Assembly: GCA_958477465.1 (NCBI GenBank)
Contig: CAUEFX010000016.1
Coordinates: forward strand, 1-59,915
Direction: 5' to 3'
Source: an uncultured Bacteroides sp.
GTDB taxonomy: Bacteria; Bacteroidota; Bacteroidia; Bacteroidales; Bacteroidaceae
DNA: 59,915 nt
Under the pieces are notes generated by a model. The model was not told where the DNA came from. It did not search any database and saw only the letters and a list, made by a program, of their open reading frames with translations. The translations under genes were made by a program, and so were the position numbers. Below are positions 9,067 through 16,736 of the stretch, piece after piece; the stretch's first letter is position 1; every line of letters begins with the position of its first letter.

Positions 9067-9228
9067 GAGCCTGTTCAAATTTCCTTCAAAAAGTATTTTC
9101 TGTCTCTTTCGAGTCTATTTTCTCGCCTTCAGTCGTCACACAGCCCGCTGCTATGCTCCTCACAAAAACGAAAAAACATCCTCAAAAACAACTCTCAAAA
9201 GAATGCTGAACAAAATTTAAACAGGCTC
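9067..9228. repeat. MITE-like element, GAGCCTGTT family, copy 1
   Basis: The 162-bp segment begins with GAGCCTGTTCAAATTT and ends with AAATTTAAACAGGCTC, giving inverted ends that differ at one base in the first 16. Read from the right end, the first 36 or so bases match 41551-41586 at all but about two positions. No open frame of note lies inside. Other members are at 40527-40595, 41551-41605 and, degenerate, 18363-18455. Confidence 0.75.
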
Positions 9229-9461
9229 GGAATTCCTATGATTTTGTAATGCAAATAACGATAAGGATTCTGGAAAGATTTAGGAATAGCAAGGTAAATA
9301 CAGTTTTTTCATCTTCTTTAACCATAAAGACTGAAAAGAGAATAGCATAGTATCAGTACGGACTCAACCGCCACACCGACACATTCCACCAACAATACCA
9401 GGCAAAACCGGCAAGGTCTTTGCGGAATACACGTCGGAGTGTTTAGCACACGCCGGGCTGT
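9229..9461. other. Non-coding stretch with no recognised feature
   Basis: Together with the repeat above, this makes a 422-base gene-free region between two minus-strand genes. I see only short imperfect GC-rich words (around 9360-9450) and no convincing frame, RNA gene or promoter box. Confidence 0.5.
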
Positions 9462-10007
9462 TTAAATGCCTTCTTCATCATAAACATCTTCCAATAGCTC
9501 CTCCCGCACCATTGTCATTTTACCATCGGCAGTAATCGTTATGGAAATAGGGACATACAAGTCTGTCTGCGGGTAACACACACTGGCAGCAAATACAATT
9601 CCTTGCGGAGTAGTCTTGTTGTATACCATTCCCTCCAAAATAGACTTTGACAAAAAGTCTTCCCCTACGATTGAGGCAAAGTTTCTCTTTGTAAAAGTCA
9701 TATTGAAGATCTGCTCATTGCCATGCGTCAAGCGAAGCAGAATCTTATTATCAACAAACCGATTCCCTCTATCATCCCGTACCAGCGGCAAATCCTCATC
9801 CGGAGTACGCGATATAAAAGAGTGGTAATCCTTCCCCTTAAACTTGATATCAACATCCGACTTCGAAACTTGCATACGCTGCAAGCCACGTGCATCGACA
9901 CTATCCTGCATAAGTAGCAACGATTTTTCTTCAGCCTTCTTATTTCCGCTACAAGCAGTAATAAAAAGCAAAAAGAGATAAGGGAACAAGTATATCAGCT
10001 TCTTCAT
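9462..10007 (-). CDS. Lipoprotein, DUF4738-like
   Basis: The 181-residue protein starts with a lipoprotein signal: MKKLIYLFPYLFLLFITAC, lipobox FITAC, Cys19. A polar linker (SGNKKAEEKS) leads into one compact domain with ITRTPDEDLP-like and NKILLRLTHGNEQIFNMTF segments, VGEDFLSKSILEGM, and TPQGIVFAASVCYPQTDLYVP. From memory this resembles the DUF4738 family of Bacteroidetes lipoproteins; the assignment is not certain and no function is known for it. The tail is acidic (LLEDVYDEEGI). It stands alone on the minus strand, 120 bases from the aldo/keto reductase gene upstream. Confidence 0.65.
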   Translation of the reverse strand: MKKLIYLFPYLFLLFITACSGNKKAEEKSLLLMQDSVDARGLQRMQVSKSDVDIKFKGKDYHSFISRTPDEDLPLVRDDRGNRFVDNKILLRLTHGNEQIFNMTFTKRNFASIVGEDFLSKSILEGMVYNKTTPQGIVFAASVCYPQTDLYVPISITITADGKMTMVREELLEDVYDEEGI

Positions 10008-10127
10008 AAAATATCCGTTCTTTAATTACAGCGGCAAAGGAACAAAAAGCCACGGAAATACACAAATGTTGGGAGTTGAAAGTTGTTACCTCTTCAGTCT
10101 ACTGTTCTATTTCACATTATATTCATA

Positions 10128-10976
10128 TCAATCGTGAATTTTATAAGAGCTGATGAACTTTACAGTAGGAAGGTCCATCACATCGTGAATAAGGCTTTTT
10201 CCCATATTAAGTCCGGCAATTGCGGTCATGTCAGTCTCTGATAGAGTAAAATCAAAGATATTGAGATTCTCTATCATCCTCTCCTTGTGGATAGTCTTAG
10301 GAATTACTACTATATTGCGTTGGTTAAGCCACCGCAGTATGACCTGACCGACGGTTTTGCCGTGCTGTTGGGCAATCGTCTGGAGCACCGGATTATGAAA
10401 CAGCTCTCCTTTCCCCTCGGCAAAGGGAGCCCATGCCTCATGTACGATTCCCTCGCGGCAAAGAAAGTCGTTGGATGCCTCCTGCTGATAAACAGGGTTC
10501 GTTTCAATCTGATTGACCATCGGCCTGATTTCATTGTGGAGCATAAGGTCGAGCAAGCGTTCATCAAGAAAGCTCGTAACTCCGATGGCCCGTATGCGTC
10601 CTTCTTTATACAACCGTTCTACCGCCCGCCATGCAGCATAATAGTTGCCATAAGGCTTATGGAGCAGATACAGATCGAGGTAGTCGAGACCGAGATTGGC
10701 CATGGACTTATCGAATGCCCGCAGAGCATCGTCATACTCATAATCCTGCACCCACAGTTTAGTCGTGACAAAGATGTTTTCACGTTTGATGCCACTGTTG
10801 CGAATAGCCAACCCCACCTCTTTTTCATTAAAATAAGAAGAGGCCGTGTCAATCATGCGGTAACCTACTTCGAGTGCATCCGTTACTACCTGTTCGGTTT
10901 CGTTTTGGGAAATCTGGAAGACGCCGAATCCTATGGATGGCATCATCACACCATTGTTGAGTCTTACTTGTTTCAT
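10128..10976 (-). CDS. Aldo/keto reductase
   Basis: The 283-residue protein is a single-domain AKR barrel that reduces aldehydes or ketones with NADPH. The catalytic tetrad is visible: Asp and Tyr in YRMIDTASSYFNEKEVG, Lys in VTTKLW, His in YLLHKPYG. The cofactor region VIPKTIHKERMIENL sits near the C-terminus. It resembles the 2,5-diketo-D-gluconate reductase group, but the true substrate is unknown. I chose the ATG at 10976 because homologues start at MKQVRLNNG and a GGAAA lies just before it; an ATG four codons upstream (10988) is also possible. It is transcribed away from an AraC-type regulator gene 117 bases away, a common arrangement in which the regulator controls the reductase. A -7 box TAACTTTG (minus strand, 11001-11008) lies upstream. 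Confidence 0.88.
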   Translation of the reverse strand: MKQVRLNNGVMMPSIGFGVFQISQNETEQVVTDALEVGYRMIDTASSYFNEKEVGLAIRNSGIKRENIFVTTKLWVQDYEYDDALRAFDKSMANLGLDYLDLYLLHKPYGNYYAAWRAVERLYKEGRIRAIGVTSFLDERLLDLMLHNEIRPMVNQIETNPVYQQEASNDFLCREGIVHEAWAPFAEGKGELFHNPVLQTIAQQHGKTVGQVILRWLNQRNIVVIPKTIHKERMIENLNIFDFTLSETDMTAIAGLNMGKSLIHDVMDLPTVKFISSYKIHD

Positions 10977-11105
10977 ATCATTTTCCATTTATTTACGCTG
11001 CAAAGTTACGGTGGATTATTGGCAGATAACTTATAAAATCCGGCGAGGTATTTTCACAATTCGTGGTATTTTACTATTTTTACGAGCTAAAGATTACGAA
11101 TTGAT

Positions 11106-11930
11106 ATGGAAACAGCCGAATCTGACAGACTATTTTTCTTAGACTCGTTTACCGGATACGATTTCATCGGTAATGCCGGGCATGTGGTTCATATCTTGTG
11201 CCTTGAGGGGAATTTCAGCTTTACGTTGCATCATACACACTACAACATCTCACCTCTCGATTATGTGATTCTTACCAATGGAGTTCTCGTATCGGCAATT
11301 TCACAATCAGAGGAGTGCAAAATCATCCTAATGAGTTTTGCTGAATCGTATATTGAAACGAATGCCATACGGAGTAATTATGGTATCATCGGCCATTTGT
11401 CGTTATTACAGAACCCGGTAATCAAACTGTCTCCAACAGATTTTAATAAGTGTAAGGAGGATATGCTTCGTCTTCGTGAAAGGCTCGATGACCGGAAGCA
11501 TTTGTTTCGGGAAGAAATGATCGGAACACTGCTGAAAGCCCATGTGCTCGACCTGTACGACATTCACGCACGTACCAATAAACAGGTATCGGCCTCATCA
11601 CGGCCTGCTACATTGCTACGCAACTTTATCGGGATGCTGATCGACGGGGATTATATCTCGGACCGAAGTATGGAATACTATGCCTCCCGTCTTTGTATAA
11701 CTCCTCATTATCTTTCGGAAATAAGCAAAAATATCAGTGGGCAACCGGCTACCTATTGGATAGACCGCTTTGTTATTGGAAAAATCTCACGGCTGCTTAT
11801 GCAACCCGACCTGTCGTTAGAGGAAATCGCCGACCAGATGAATTTTTCATCGGTATCCTATCTCAGCCGTTATGTAAAGAGCAAAATCGGTGTAACGCCA
11901 TCCGAATACCGAAGTAGTTTCCGGCGCTGA
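11106..11930 (+). CDS. AraC family transcriptional regulator
   Basis: The 274-residue protein has an N-terminal cupin-like sensor region (about 1-150, with VVHILCLEGNFSFTLHH and SPLDYVILTNG) and a C-terminal AraC DNA-binding domain with two helix-turn-helix units. The first covers YASRLCITPHYLSEISKNISG and the second LSLEEIADQMNFSSVSYLSRYVK, followed by the hallmark GVTPSEYR. The gene is divergent from the aldo/keto reductase at 10128, which makes that gene its likeliest target; this is inferred from context only. The ligand is unknown. Confidence 0.9.
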   Translation: METAESDRLFFLDSFTGYDFIGNAGHVVHILCLEGNFSFTLHHTHYNISPLDYVILTNGVLVSAISQSEECKIILMSFAESYIETNAIRSNYGIIGHLSLLQNPVIKLSPTDFNKCKEDMLRLRERLDDRKHLFREEMIGTLLKAHVLDLYDIHARTNKQVSASSRPATLLRNFIGMLIDGDYISDRSMEYYASRLCITPHYLSEISKNISGQPATYWIDRFVIGKISRLLMQPDLSLEEIADQMNFSSVSYLSRYVKSKIGVTPSEYRSSFRR

Positions 11931-12122
11931 TTGCCCAAAGTGTATTCCCGCAAAATATAGTTCATCCCTTTTTGAGCCTGTACCAATCAGGACCGGTGTT
12001 ATTCCGAGATCTGCATTAACACATTGCTACATTGATGCACCTTTCCAGTTGCAATCATAAACAAAATGGTGATTAATTCTATTATTTGTTACATATTTAA
12101 TCACTGTATTAAAAATTATGTT

Positions 12123-12130
12123 TATTTTTG
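12123..12130 (+). promoter_or_regulatory. -7 box of the trpB2 promoter
   Basis: TATTTTTG matches TAnnTTTG, 27 bases before the trpB2 ATG. No TTTG was found at the usual -33 distance. Confidence 0.4.
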
Positions 12131-12157
12131 GCAGCAAAATATCAAATCCACAATATT

Positions 12158-13525
12158 ATGAGCAATAAAACTAAAAGGTATATACTACCCGAAGATGAAA
12201 TTCCACACTATTGGTACAACATTCAGGCCGACATGGTTAATAAACCGATGCCTCCTTTGCATCCCGGAACCAAACAACCTCTGAAAGCCGAAGACCTTTA
12301 CCCTATATTCGCTGAAGAGCTCTGCCGGCAGGAATTAAACCAGACGGATAAATGGATCGAGATTCCCGAGGAAGTACGCGAAATGTACAAATATTATCGC
12401 AGTACCCCCTTGGTACGCGCTTACGGACTGGAGAAAGCACTGGGCACTCCGGCACATATTTACTTTAAGAATGAGAGTGTAAGCCCGATGGGATCGCACA
12501 AACTGAATTCTGCCATTCCGCAAGCTTATTACTGTAAAAAAGAAGGGGTAACAAACGTTACTACAGAAACCGGAGCCGGACAATGGGGCGCTTCACTGGC
12601 CTATGCCGCTAAACTTTTCGGACTGGAAGCAGCCGTATATCAGGTAAAGATCAGCTATGAACAAAAGCCATATCGCCGCAGCATTATGCAGACATTCGGC
12701 GCACAGGTTACCCCCTCCCCCTCCATGTCTACCCGCGCGGGGAAAGATATACTGACTGCCCACCCGAACTACCAAGGCTCATTAGGCACCGCCATTTCCG
12801 AAGCTATCGAACTGGCACAGACCACTCCGAACTGTAAGTACACCCTCGGTTCGGTACTCAGCCATGTGGCTTTGCATCAAACTGTCATCGGACTGGAAGC
12901 AGAAAAGCAGATGGAGATGGCCGGAGAATATCCCGACATGGTCATCGCCTGCTTCGGAGGAGGTTCCAACTTCGGTGGAATTTCTTTCCCCTTTATGCGT
13001 CACAATATCCTTGAAGGGAAAAAGACACGCTTTATCGCAGCAGAGCCGGCCTCTTGTCCGAAACTGACACGCGGAAAATTCCAATACGACTTTGGAGATG
13101 AGGCGGGATATACTCCCTTATTGCCCATGTTCACTTTAGGCCACAATTTTGCTCCGGCAAATATTCATGCTGGCGGCCTTCGCTATCATGGTGCAGGTGT
13201 TATCGTTTCTCAGTTATTGAAAGACGGACTGATGGAAGCGGTAGATATCAAACAGCTCGAATCTTTTGACGCCGGCTGCCTTTTCGCACAAGTCGAAGGC
13301 ATCATTCCTGCTCCGGAGTCCTGTCATGCCATTGCCGCTACCATCCGTGAGGCTAATAAATGTAAGGAAACCGGAGAGGAAAAAGTCATTCTGTTCAACC
13401 TTTCCGGCCACGGTCTGATCGATATGGCTTCCTATGACAAATACTTGGCAGGAGACTTGGTGAACTACTCACTCAGCGATGAGGACATTCAGAAGAATCT
13501 GGACGAAATTGGCGACCTGGCATAA
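12158..13525 (+). CDS. trpB: Tryptophan synthase beta-like protein (TrpB2 type)
   Basis: The 455-residue PLP enzyme belongs to the TrpB2 branch, which is longer than classical TrpB and has the N-terminal extension seen here (ILPEDEIPHYWYNIQADM). The PLP lysine is Lys115 in SPMGSHKLNSAI. The phosphate-binding glycine loop CFGGGSNFGG and the C-terminal LFNLSGHGLIDMASYDKYL are clear. Family enzymes condense indole and serine to tryptophan. No trpA or other trp gene is nearby, so it is an orphan copy that may salvage free indole (inference). I chose ATG 12158 (MSNKTKRYIL) over an in-frame TTG 30 bases upstream. The hairpin of a dispersed repeat sits 30 bases after the stop and acts as its terminator. 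Confidence 0.9.
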   Translation: MSNKTKRYILPEDEIPHYWYNIQADMVNKPMPPLHPGTKQPLKAEDLYPIFAEELCRQELNQTDKWIEIPEEVREMYKYYRSTPLVRAYGLEKALGTPAHIYFKNESVSPMGSHKLNSAIPQAYYCKKEGVTNVTTETGAGQWGASLAYAAKLFGLEAAVYQVKISYEQKPYRRSIMQTFGAQVTPSPSMSTRAGKDILTAHPNYQGSLGTAISEAIELAQTTPNCKYTLGSVLSHVALHQTVIGLEAEKQMEMAGEYPDMVIACFGGGSNFGGISFPFMRHNILEGKKTRFIAAEPASCPKLTRGKFQYDFGDEAGYTPLLPMFTLGHNFAPANIHAGGLRYHGAGVIVSQLLKDGLMEAVDIKQLESFDAGCLFAQVEGIIPAPESCHAIAATIREANKCKETGEEKVILFNLSGHGLIDMASYDKYLAGDLVNYSLSDEDIQKNLDEIGDLA

Positions 13526-13554
13526 TTAATTATGCCATAAGTAACTATAAATTT

Positions 13555-13676
13555 AAAAGAGCCGTATCAAACTCTGTTTTGAGTAATGATACGGCTCTTT
13601 TCTATCACCTTTAGGGGATGCCCACGTCTCATTCTAAAAGTTTATCTTTGGCAAAATCAAGTTCTGAAGCACCTTC
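13555..13676. repeat. Dispersed intergenic repeat, copy C, including the trpB2 terminator
   Basis: A perfect 15-bp stem AAAAGAGCCGTATCA (13555-13569) / TGATACGGCTCTTTT (13587-13601) is followed by a tail with CTTTAGGGGATG, TATCTTTGGCAAAATC and AGCACCTTC. Stem and tail both align with 36194-36318, and the reverse complement of the tail aligns with 2492-2560. It lies between the convergent genes trpB2 and 13725, and the stem has A- and T-runs suited to termination in both directions. Confidence 0.8.
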
Positions 13677-13724
13677 TTTCCATTTTCGTAACGATACAAG
13701 ACATCTCCAAGTCACCTATCCAGA

Positions 13725-14303
13725 CTACTTTTTCTTGAAAAAGCCTTTAACCTTCCCAAAAGTCTCTTTTGCTGCATCCTTGACCTTATCAGCAGCTCCT
13801 TTAGTATCTTCCTCCGATTCCACTTCGGGTGTATCATTTGAAGTGGATGTATCACTTGAAGGAGCAGAAACCTTTACACCGACAGATTCTTTTTCCGGTA
13901 CTATAGGATTGCCGGCAAGTCCATTGAAATACTCCTTAAGACGTTTATCCTCCCCTTCACTGCCTGATGTGATTTTCACTTTATAGTTTTGCTTTCCATA
14001 ATCTTTATGAGTAAGGGTCAATTCTTCGGGTTCCTGAGTCTTTGCATTGAGAATAATCACTGCACTGTACTTATTGGTAGCATCTTCCTTTTCCTTGAGG
14101 TCAAAAGTTTCCTTATTACCTGTTTTCTTGTAATTCAAAATGTCAAAACAAGGATCATCATCACCCTCCATCCAATAGAGTTTCTTGTTGCGGTCAATCA
14201 CATTGCGACCACCGCCCTCCATAAAAAGTAGCTGTACCTGAGCAGATGCAGACATCGCCATACATAACAAGGCGAAGAATGCCAAATAATGTTTTGTTTT
14301 CAT
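13725..14303 (-). CDS. Secreted protein of unknown function with Lys-rich C-terminus
   Basis: The 192-residue protein has a clear signal peptide (MKTKHYLAFFALLCMAMSASAQ, cleavage after Ala21). The mature part contains FMEGGGRNVIDRNKKLYWMEG and a central strand-rich section with YSAVIILNAKTQEPEELTL. A Ser/Thr/Glu-rich linker (about 140-170) follows, then a basic, helical tail that ends KVKGFFKKK. I do not recognise the family. The amphipathic Lys-rich tail might bind membrane or nucleic acid, which is speculation. It stands alone between a convergent trpB2 gene and a small membrane-protein gene upstream. Confidence 0.6.
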   Translation of the reverse strand: MKTKHYLAFFALLCMAMSASAQVQLLFMEGGGRNVIDRNKKLYWMEGDDDPCFDILNYKKTGNKETFDLKEKEDATNKYSAVIILNAKTQEPEELTLTHKDYGKQNYKVKITSGSEGEDKRLKEYFNGLAGNPIVPEKESVGVKVSAPSSDTSTSNDTPEVESEEDTKGAADKVKDAAKETFGKVKGFFKKK

Positions 14304-14349
14304 AGCTGTAACTGTTTTTTTAACTTGTTATTATGTTATTGATACATGA

Positions 14350-14598
14350 TCATTCAACAAGTGTTACCCTTTTCTCTCTACGCCACACATCGGACCAGGA
14401 TGCCATGACGTCCAAAGCTATAAGTGCCCGTTTCACAAACTTACAGTCAGAACTATAAAAACTTTCTGTTTCGATTTTAGTCAGAAATAGAAATATGATT
14501 GTAGCCAAAGCTGCCGAGAGATTAACGGCAACAATTATGTCAAAAAAGTTTCTACCACCCAAGCCTGTTTCAAAAGTCGGCTTTACAGGTGCTATCAT
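14350..14598 (-). CDS. Small single-span membrane protein, unknown
   Basis: The likely 82-residue protein starts at MIAPVKPTF, because a good ribosome site (GGGAGAAAGG) precedes this ATG by a few bases; the open frame itself runs 18 codons further upstream. One transmembrane helix is visible (FFDIIVAVNLSAALATIIFL), followed by a charged region with KRALIALDVMASW. No family is recognised. It is on the same strand as the next gene (13725), 46 bases apart, so co-transcription is possible. Coding status is moderate only. Confidence 0.45.
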   Translation of the reverse strand: MIAPVKPTFETGLGGRNFFDIIVAVNLSAALATIIFLFLTKIETESFYSSDCKFVKRALIALDVMASWSDVWRREKRVTLVE

Positions 14599-14901
14599 CC
14601 TTTCTCCCTCATTTCTATTCGCAAAATTAATATATATTATCAAAATAACCAAAAAAATGTAAGTACAGAATCGAACAAACGAAAAAATTCATCCGGTACA
14701 TAAATATGCCACACCCAAAAGTAATATTACCAAAATTTATTCCTATTTTTGTTTTCATACAAGATACTCTTAAGTAGGATTGCCGGATAACACAAATTCT
14801 GATGAAAGTTGAGACATGTCCGGTACCCGTTAAAACAGGAGCCTATATCTTGCAGAGATATAATATAGAACATTGGATTATAAATTAAAAAAAGAGATTT
14901 C

Positions 14902-15747
14902 ATGAAATATATCGGAGCACATGTCAGTGCATCGGGTGGTGTGGAAAATGCGCCCGTCAATGCACACGAAATAGGTGCAAATGCTTTTGCACTTTTCACC
15001 AAGAACCAACGTCAGTGGGTAAGCAAACCATTGACGGAAGAGAGTATACGGCTTTTTAAAGAGTACTGTGCCAAGTACAATTTTCAGCCGGAACACATCC
15101 TTCCACATGACAGCTATCTGATCAACCTCGGACATCCGGATCCGGAGGGATTGGAGAAAAGCCGTGCCGCCTTTCTGGATGAAATGCAGCGTTGCGAGCA
15201 GTTAGGACTGAAGTTGCTGAATTTTCATCCCGGCAGTCATCTGAATAAGATTTCCGTAGAAGACTGTCTCAGCCTCATCGCAGAAAGCATCAACCTTGCT
15301 TTGGAAAAGACGAAAGGAGTGACGGCAGTCATCGAGAATACCGCCGGGCAAGGCAGTAACCTCGGTAATGAGTTCTGGCACTTGAAGTACATCATCGACC
15401 GTGTGGAAGATAAAACCCGAGTGGGAGTTTGCCTGGACACCTGCCATACTTTCACTGCCGGTTATGACCTGTTGGGAGACTATGAAGGGGTCTTTAATGA
15501 GTTCGAAGAAGTGGTCGGCTTTCAATATCTCCGCGCCATGCACCTCAACGATTCAAAGAAAGAACTGGGGAGCCGTGTAGATCGCCACGACAGCATCGGC
15601 AAAGGCTTCATCGGATTCCCTTTCTTTGAGAGGCTGATGCGCGATCCGCGTTTCGACAATATGCCGCTCATACTCGAAACAATAGACGAAACATTATGGC
15701 CGCAGGAAATCGCATGGCTGAGGGAGCAAAGTGAAACACCAATGTAA
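14902..15747 (+). CDS. nfo: Deoxyribonuclease IV (apurinic/apyrimidinic endonuclease)
   Basis: The 281-residue protein is a complete endonuclease IV, a TIM-barrel enzyme with three Zn ions that cuts 5' of abasic sites in base excision repair. Visible family signatures are the start MKYIGAHVSASGGVENA, LNFHPGSHLN, VIENTAGQGSNLG (metal-binding Glu), VCLDTCHTFTAGYD, HLNDSKKELGSRVDRHD and GKGFIG, ending with LETIDE. These cover the usual metal ligands (His, Glu, Asp). Length is normal. It stands alone on the plus strand, convergent with the next gene. Confidence 0.95.
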   Translation: MKYIGAHVSASGGVENAPVNAHEIGANAFALFTKNQRQWVSKPLTEESIRLFKEYCAKYNFQPEHILPHDSYLINLGHPDPEGLEKSRAAFLDEMQRCEQLGLKLLNFHPGSHLNKISVEDCLSLIAESINLALEKTKGVTAVIENTAGQGSNLGNEFWHLKYIIDRVEDKTRVGVCLDTCHTFTAGYDLLGDYEGVFNEFEEVVGFQYLRAMHLNDSKKELGSRVDRHDSIGKGFIGFPFFERLMRDPRFDNMPLILETIDETLWPQEIAWLREQSETPM

Positions 15748-15812
15748 GAAAACAGCACGGCATGCCAGCTGCCGTAAAAAGGGTGCTTGCCACCTATAAG
15801 CACTATCCATAC

Positions 15813-15861
15813 GGTTTGTATGCACCGTCCTTAAGAAAGTTATGCACGGTGCATACAAACC
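15813..15861. repeat. 16-bp perfect inverted repeat between nfo and the Mpv17-like gene
   Basis: GGTTTGTATGCACCGT (15813-15828) and its exact reverse complement (15846-15861) enclose a 17-base loop. The genes on both sides converge on it. No T-run follows on either strand, so a simple terminator is not obvious. Confidence 0.65.
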
Positions 15862-15925
15862 CGAATGCCCTTTCACCCCTGTATATCCGATGAATAAAGG
15901 GATTGAGCCAGACACATTACTCCTT

Positions 15926-16609
15926 CTATTTGCGTGCAGCAACAGCCAGGAATATGCCAAGCACCACCCCTAACAGAGCGGCAAACAACACACGGGCATC
16001 ACCGGGCAATAAAAAAGTAACCGTATGGGCAGGAAACCAGAAAAAAGGAATGGTTTTCTTAAACACGAACCCCCATTGCACTTTCCAATTCAAATCCTGC
16101 AATATCTTTCCCATAGGAATGGGAGTAAAGAAACCTTTCAGTGTTCCTCCGGTAGCCAGAATATGGGTATCGGTAACTTTGTGTAACGTCATGAATACCG
16201 GCCCGAAAACAGTATTCATAGTCACCGAGACGGCCAATGCAAGCAATACCTTATCCAATGAAAAAGGACCGGACATAATGCCGGAAGCATCCTGAACGCC
16301 CAAATAGGAAACAAATGCAGGAACTCCCGTCGAGAAAACCACAAAAGCCATGTTTATCCCCAGTCCGAACACTCCCCAGACAAGGGCACGCGGCAGAATG
16401 CCGAAACCGGAGCGATGATACACACCGGTGCTGATACGCAGACCGATAACCTCGCCCAAAGTGGAGAGAATGGCAAACTTGACAAATCCCATCACCATGC
16501 CATGGGAGGCGTTGAACTGTTTATAAGCATCGTATACTGCATCGCTCAAGAAAAAAGGGAGGAAGCAGACAAGTACGCAGAGAAAGAAAAGGAAATCGTG
16601 TTTTTTCAT
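15926..16609 (-). CDS. Multi-pass membrane protein, Mpv17/PMP22-like
   Basis: The 227-residue protein starts with a hydrophobic segment (FLFFLCVLVCFLPFFLS) and has about five membrane spans, ending LFAALLGVVLGIFLAVAARK. The later part (VFMTLHKVTDTHI, ILQDLNWKVQWGFVFKKTIPFFWFP, then a Thr-Val-Thr-Phe segment) recalls the Mpv17/PMP22 membrane family. That match is from memory and uncertain. Function in bacteria is unknown. A two-box promoter lies 31 bases before the start codon, and the gene appears to be transcribed alone. Confidence 0.6.
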   Translation of the reverse strand: MKKHDFLFFLCVLVCFLPFFLSDAVYDAYKQFNASHGMVMGFVKFAILSTLGEVIGLRISTGVYHRSGFGILPRALVWGVFGLGINMAFVVFSTGVPAFVSYLGVQDASGIMSGPFSLDKVLLALAVSVTMNTVFGPVFMTLHKVTDTHILATGGTLKGFFTPIPMGKILQDLNWKVQWGFVFKKTIPFFWFPAHTVTFLLPGDARVLFAALLGVVLGIFLAVAARK

Positions 16610-16639
16610 CTCAGTAGGTGTTATTTTTAAGTGTAACTA

Positions 16640-16669
16640 CAAATATAGACAAAAGAAATAGAAAACAAA
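16640..16669 (-). promoter_or_regulatory. Promoter of the Mpv17-like gene
   Basis: On the minus strand a -7 box TATATTTG (16640-16647) lies 18 bases from a -33 TTTG (16666-16669). Both boxes fit the Bacteroides consensus; the spacing is one base short of the usual range. Confidence 0.6.
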
Positions 16670-16736
16670 GGATTATCAACAAAAAGCACTAAATCGAAGC
16701 GTAGTTATTATATTTTTGCTCACCACTCGAACATTT

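Noticed and set aside
9055..9249. 64-codon plus-strand frame
   Set aside because: It lies almost entirely inside the MITE-like element and has no coding features.
10287..11036. 249-codon plus-strand frame opposite the aldo/keto reductase
   Set aside because: It is the antisense of a clear AKR gene and its translation has no recognisable domain.
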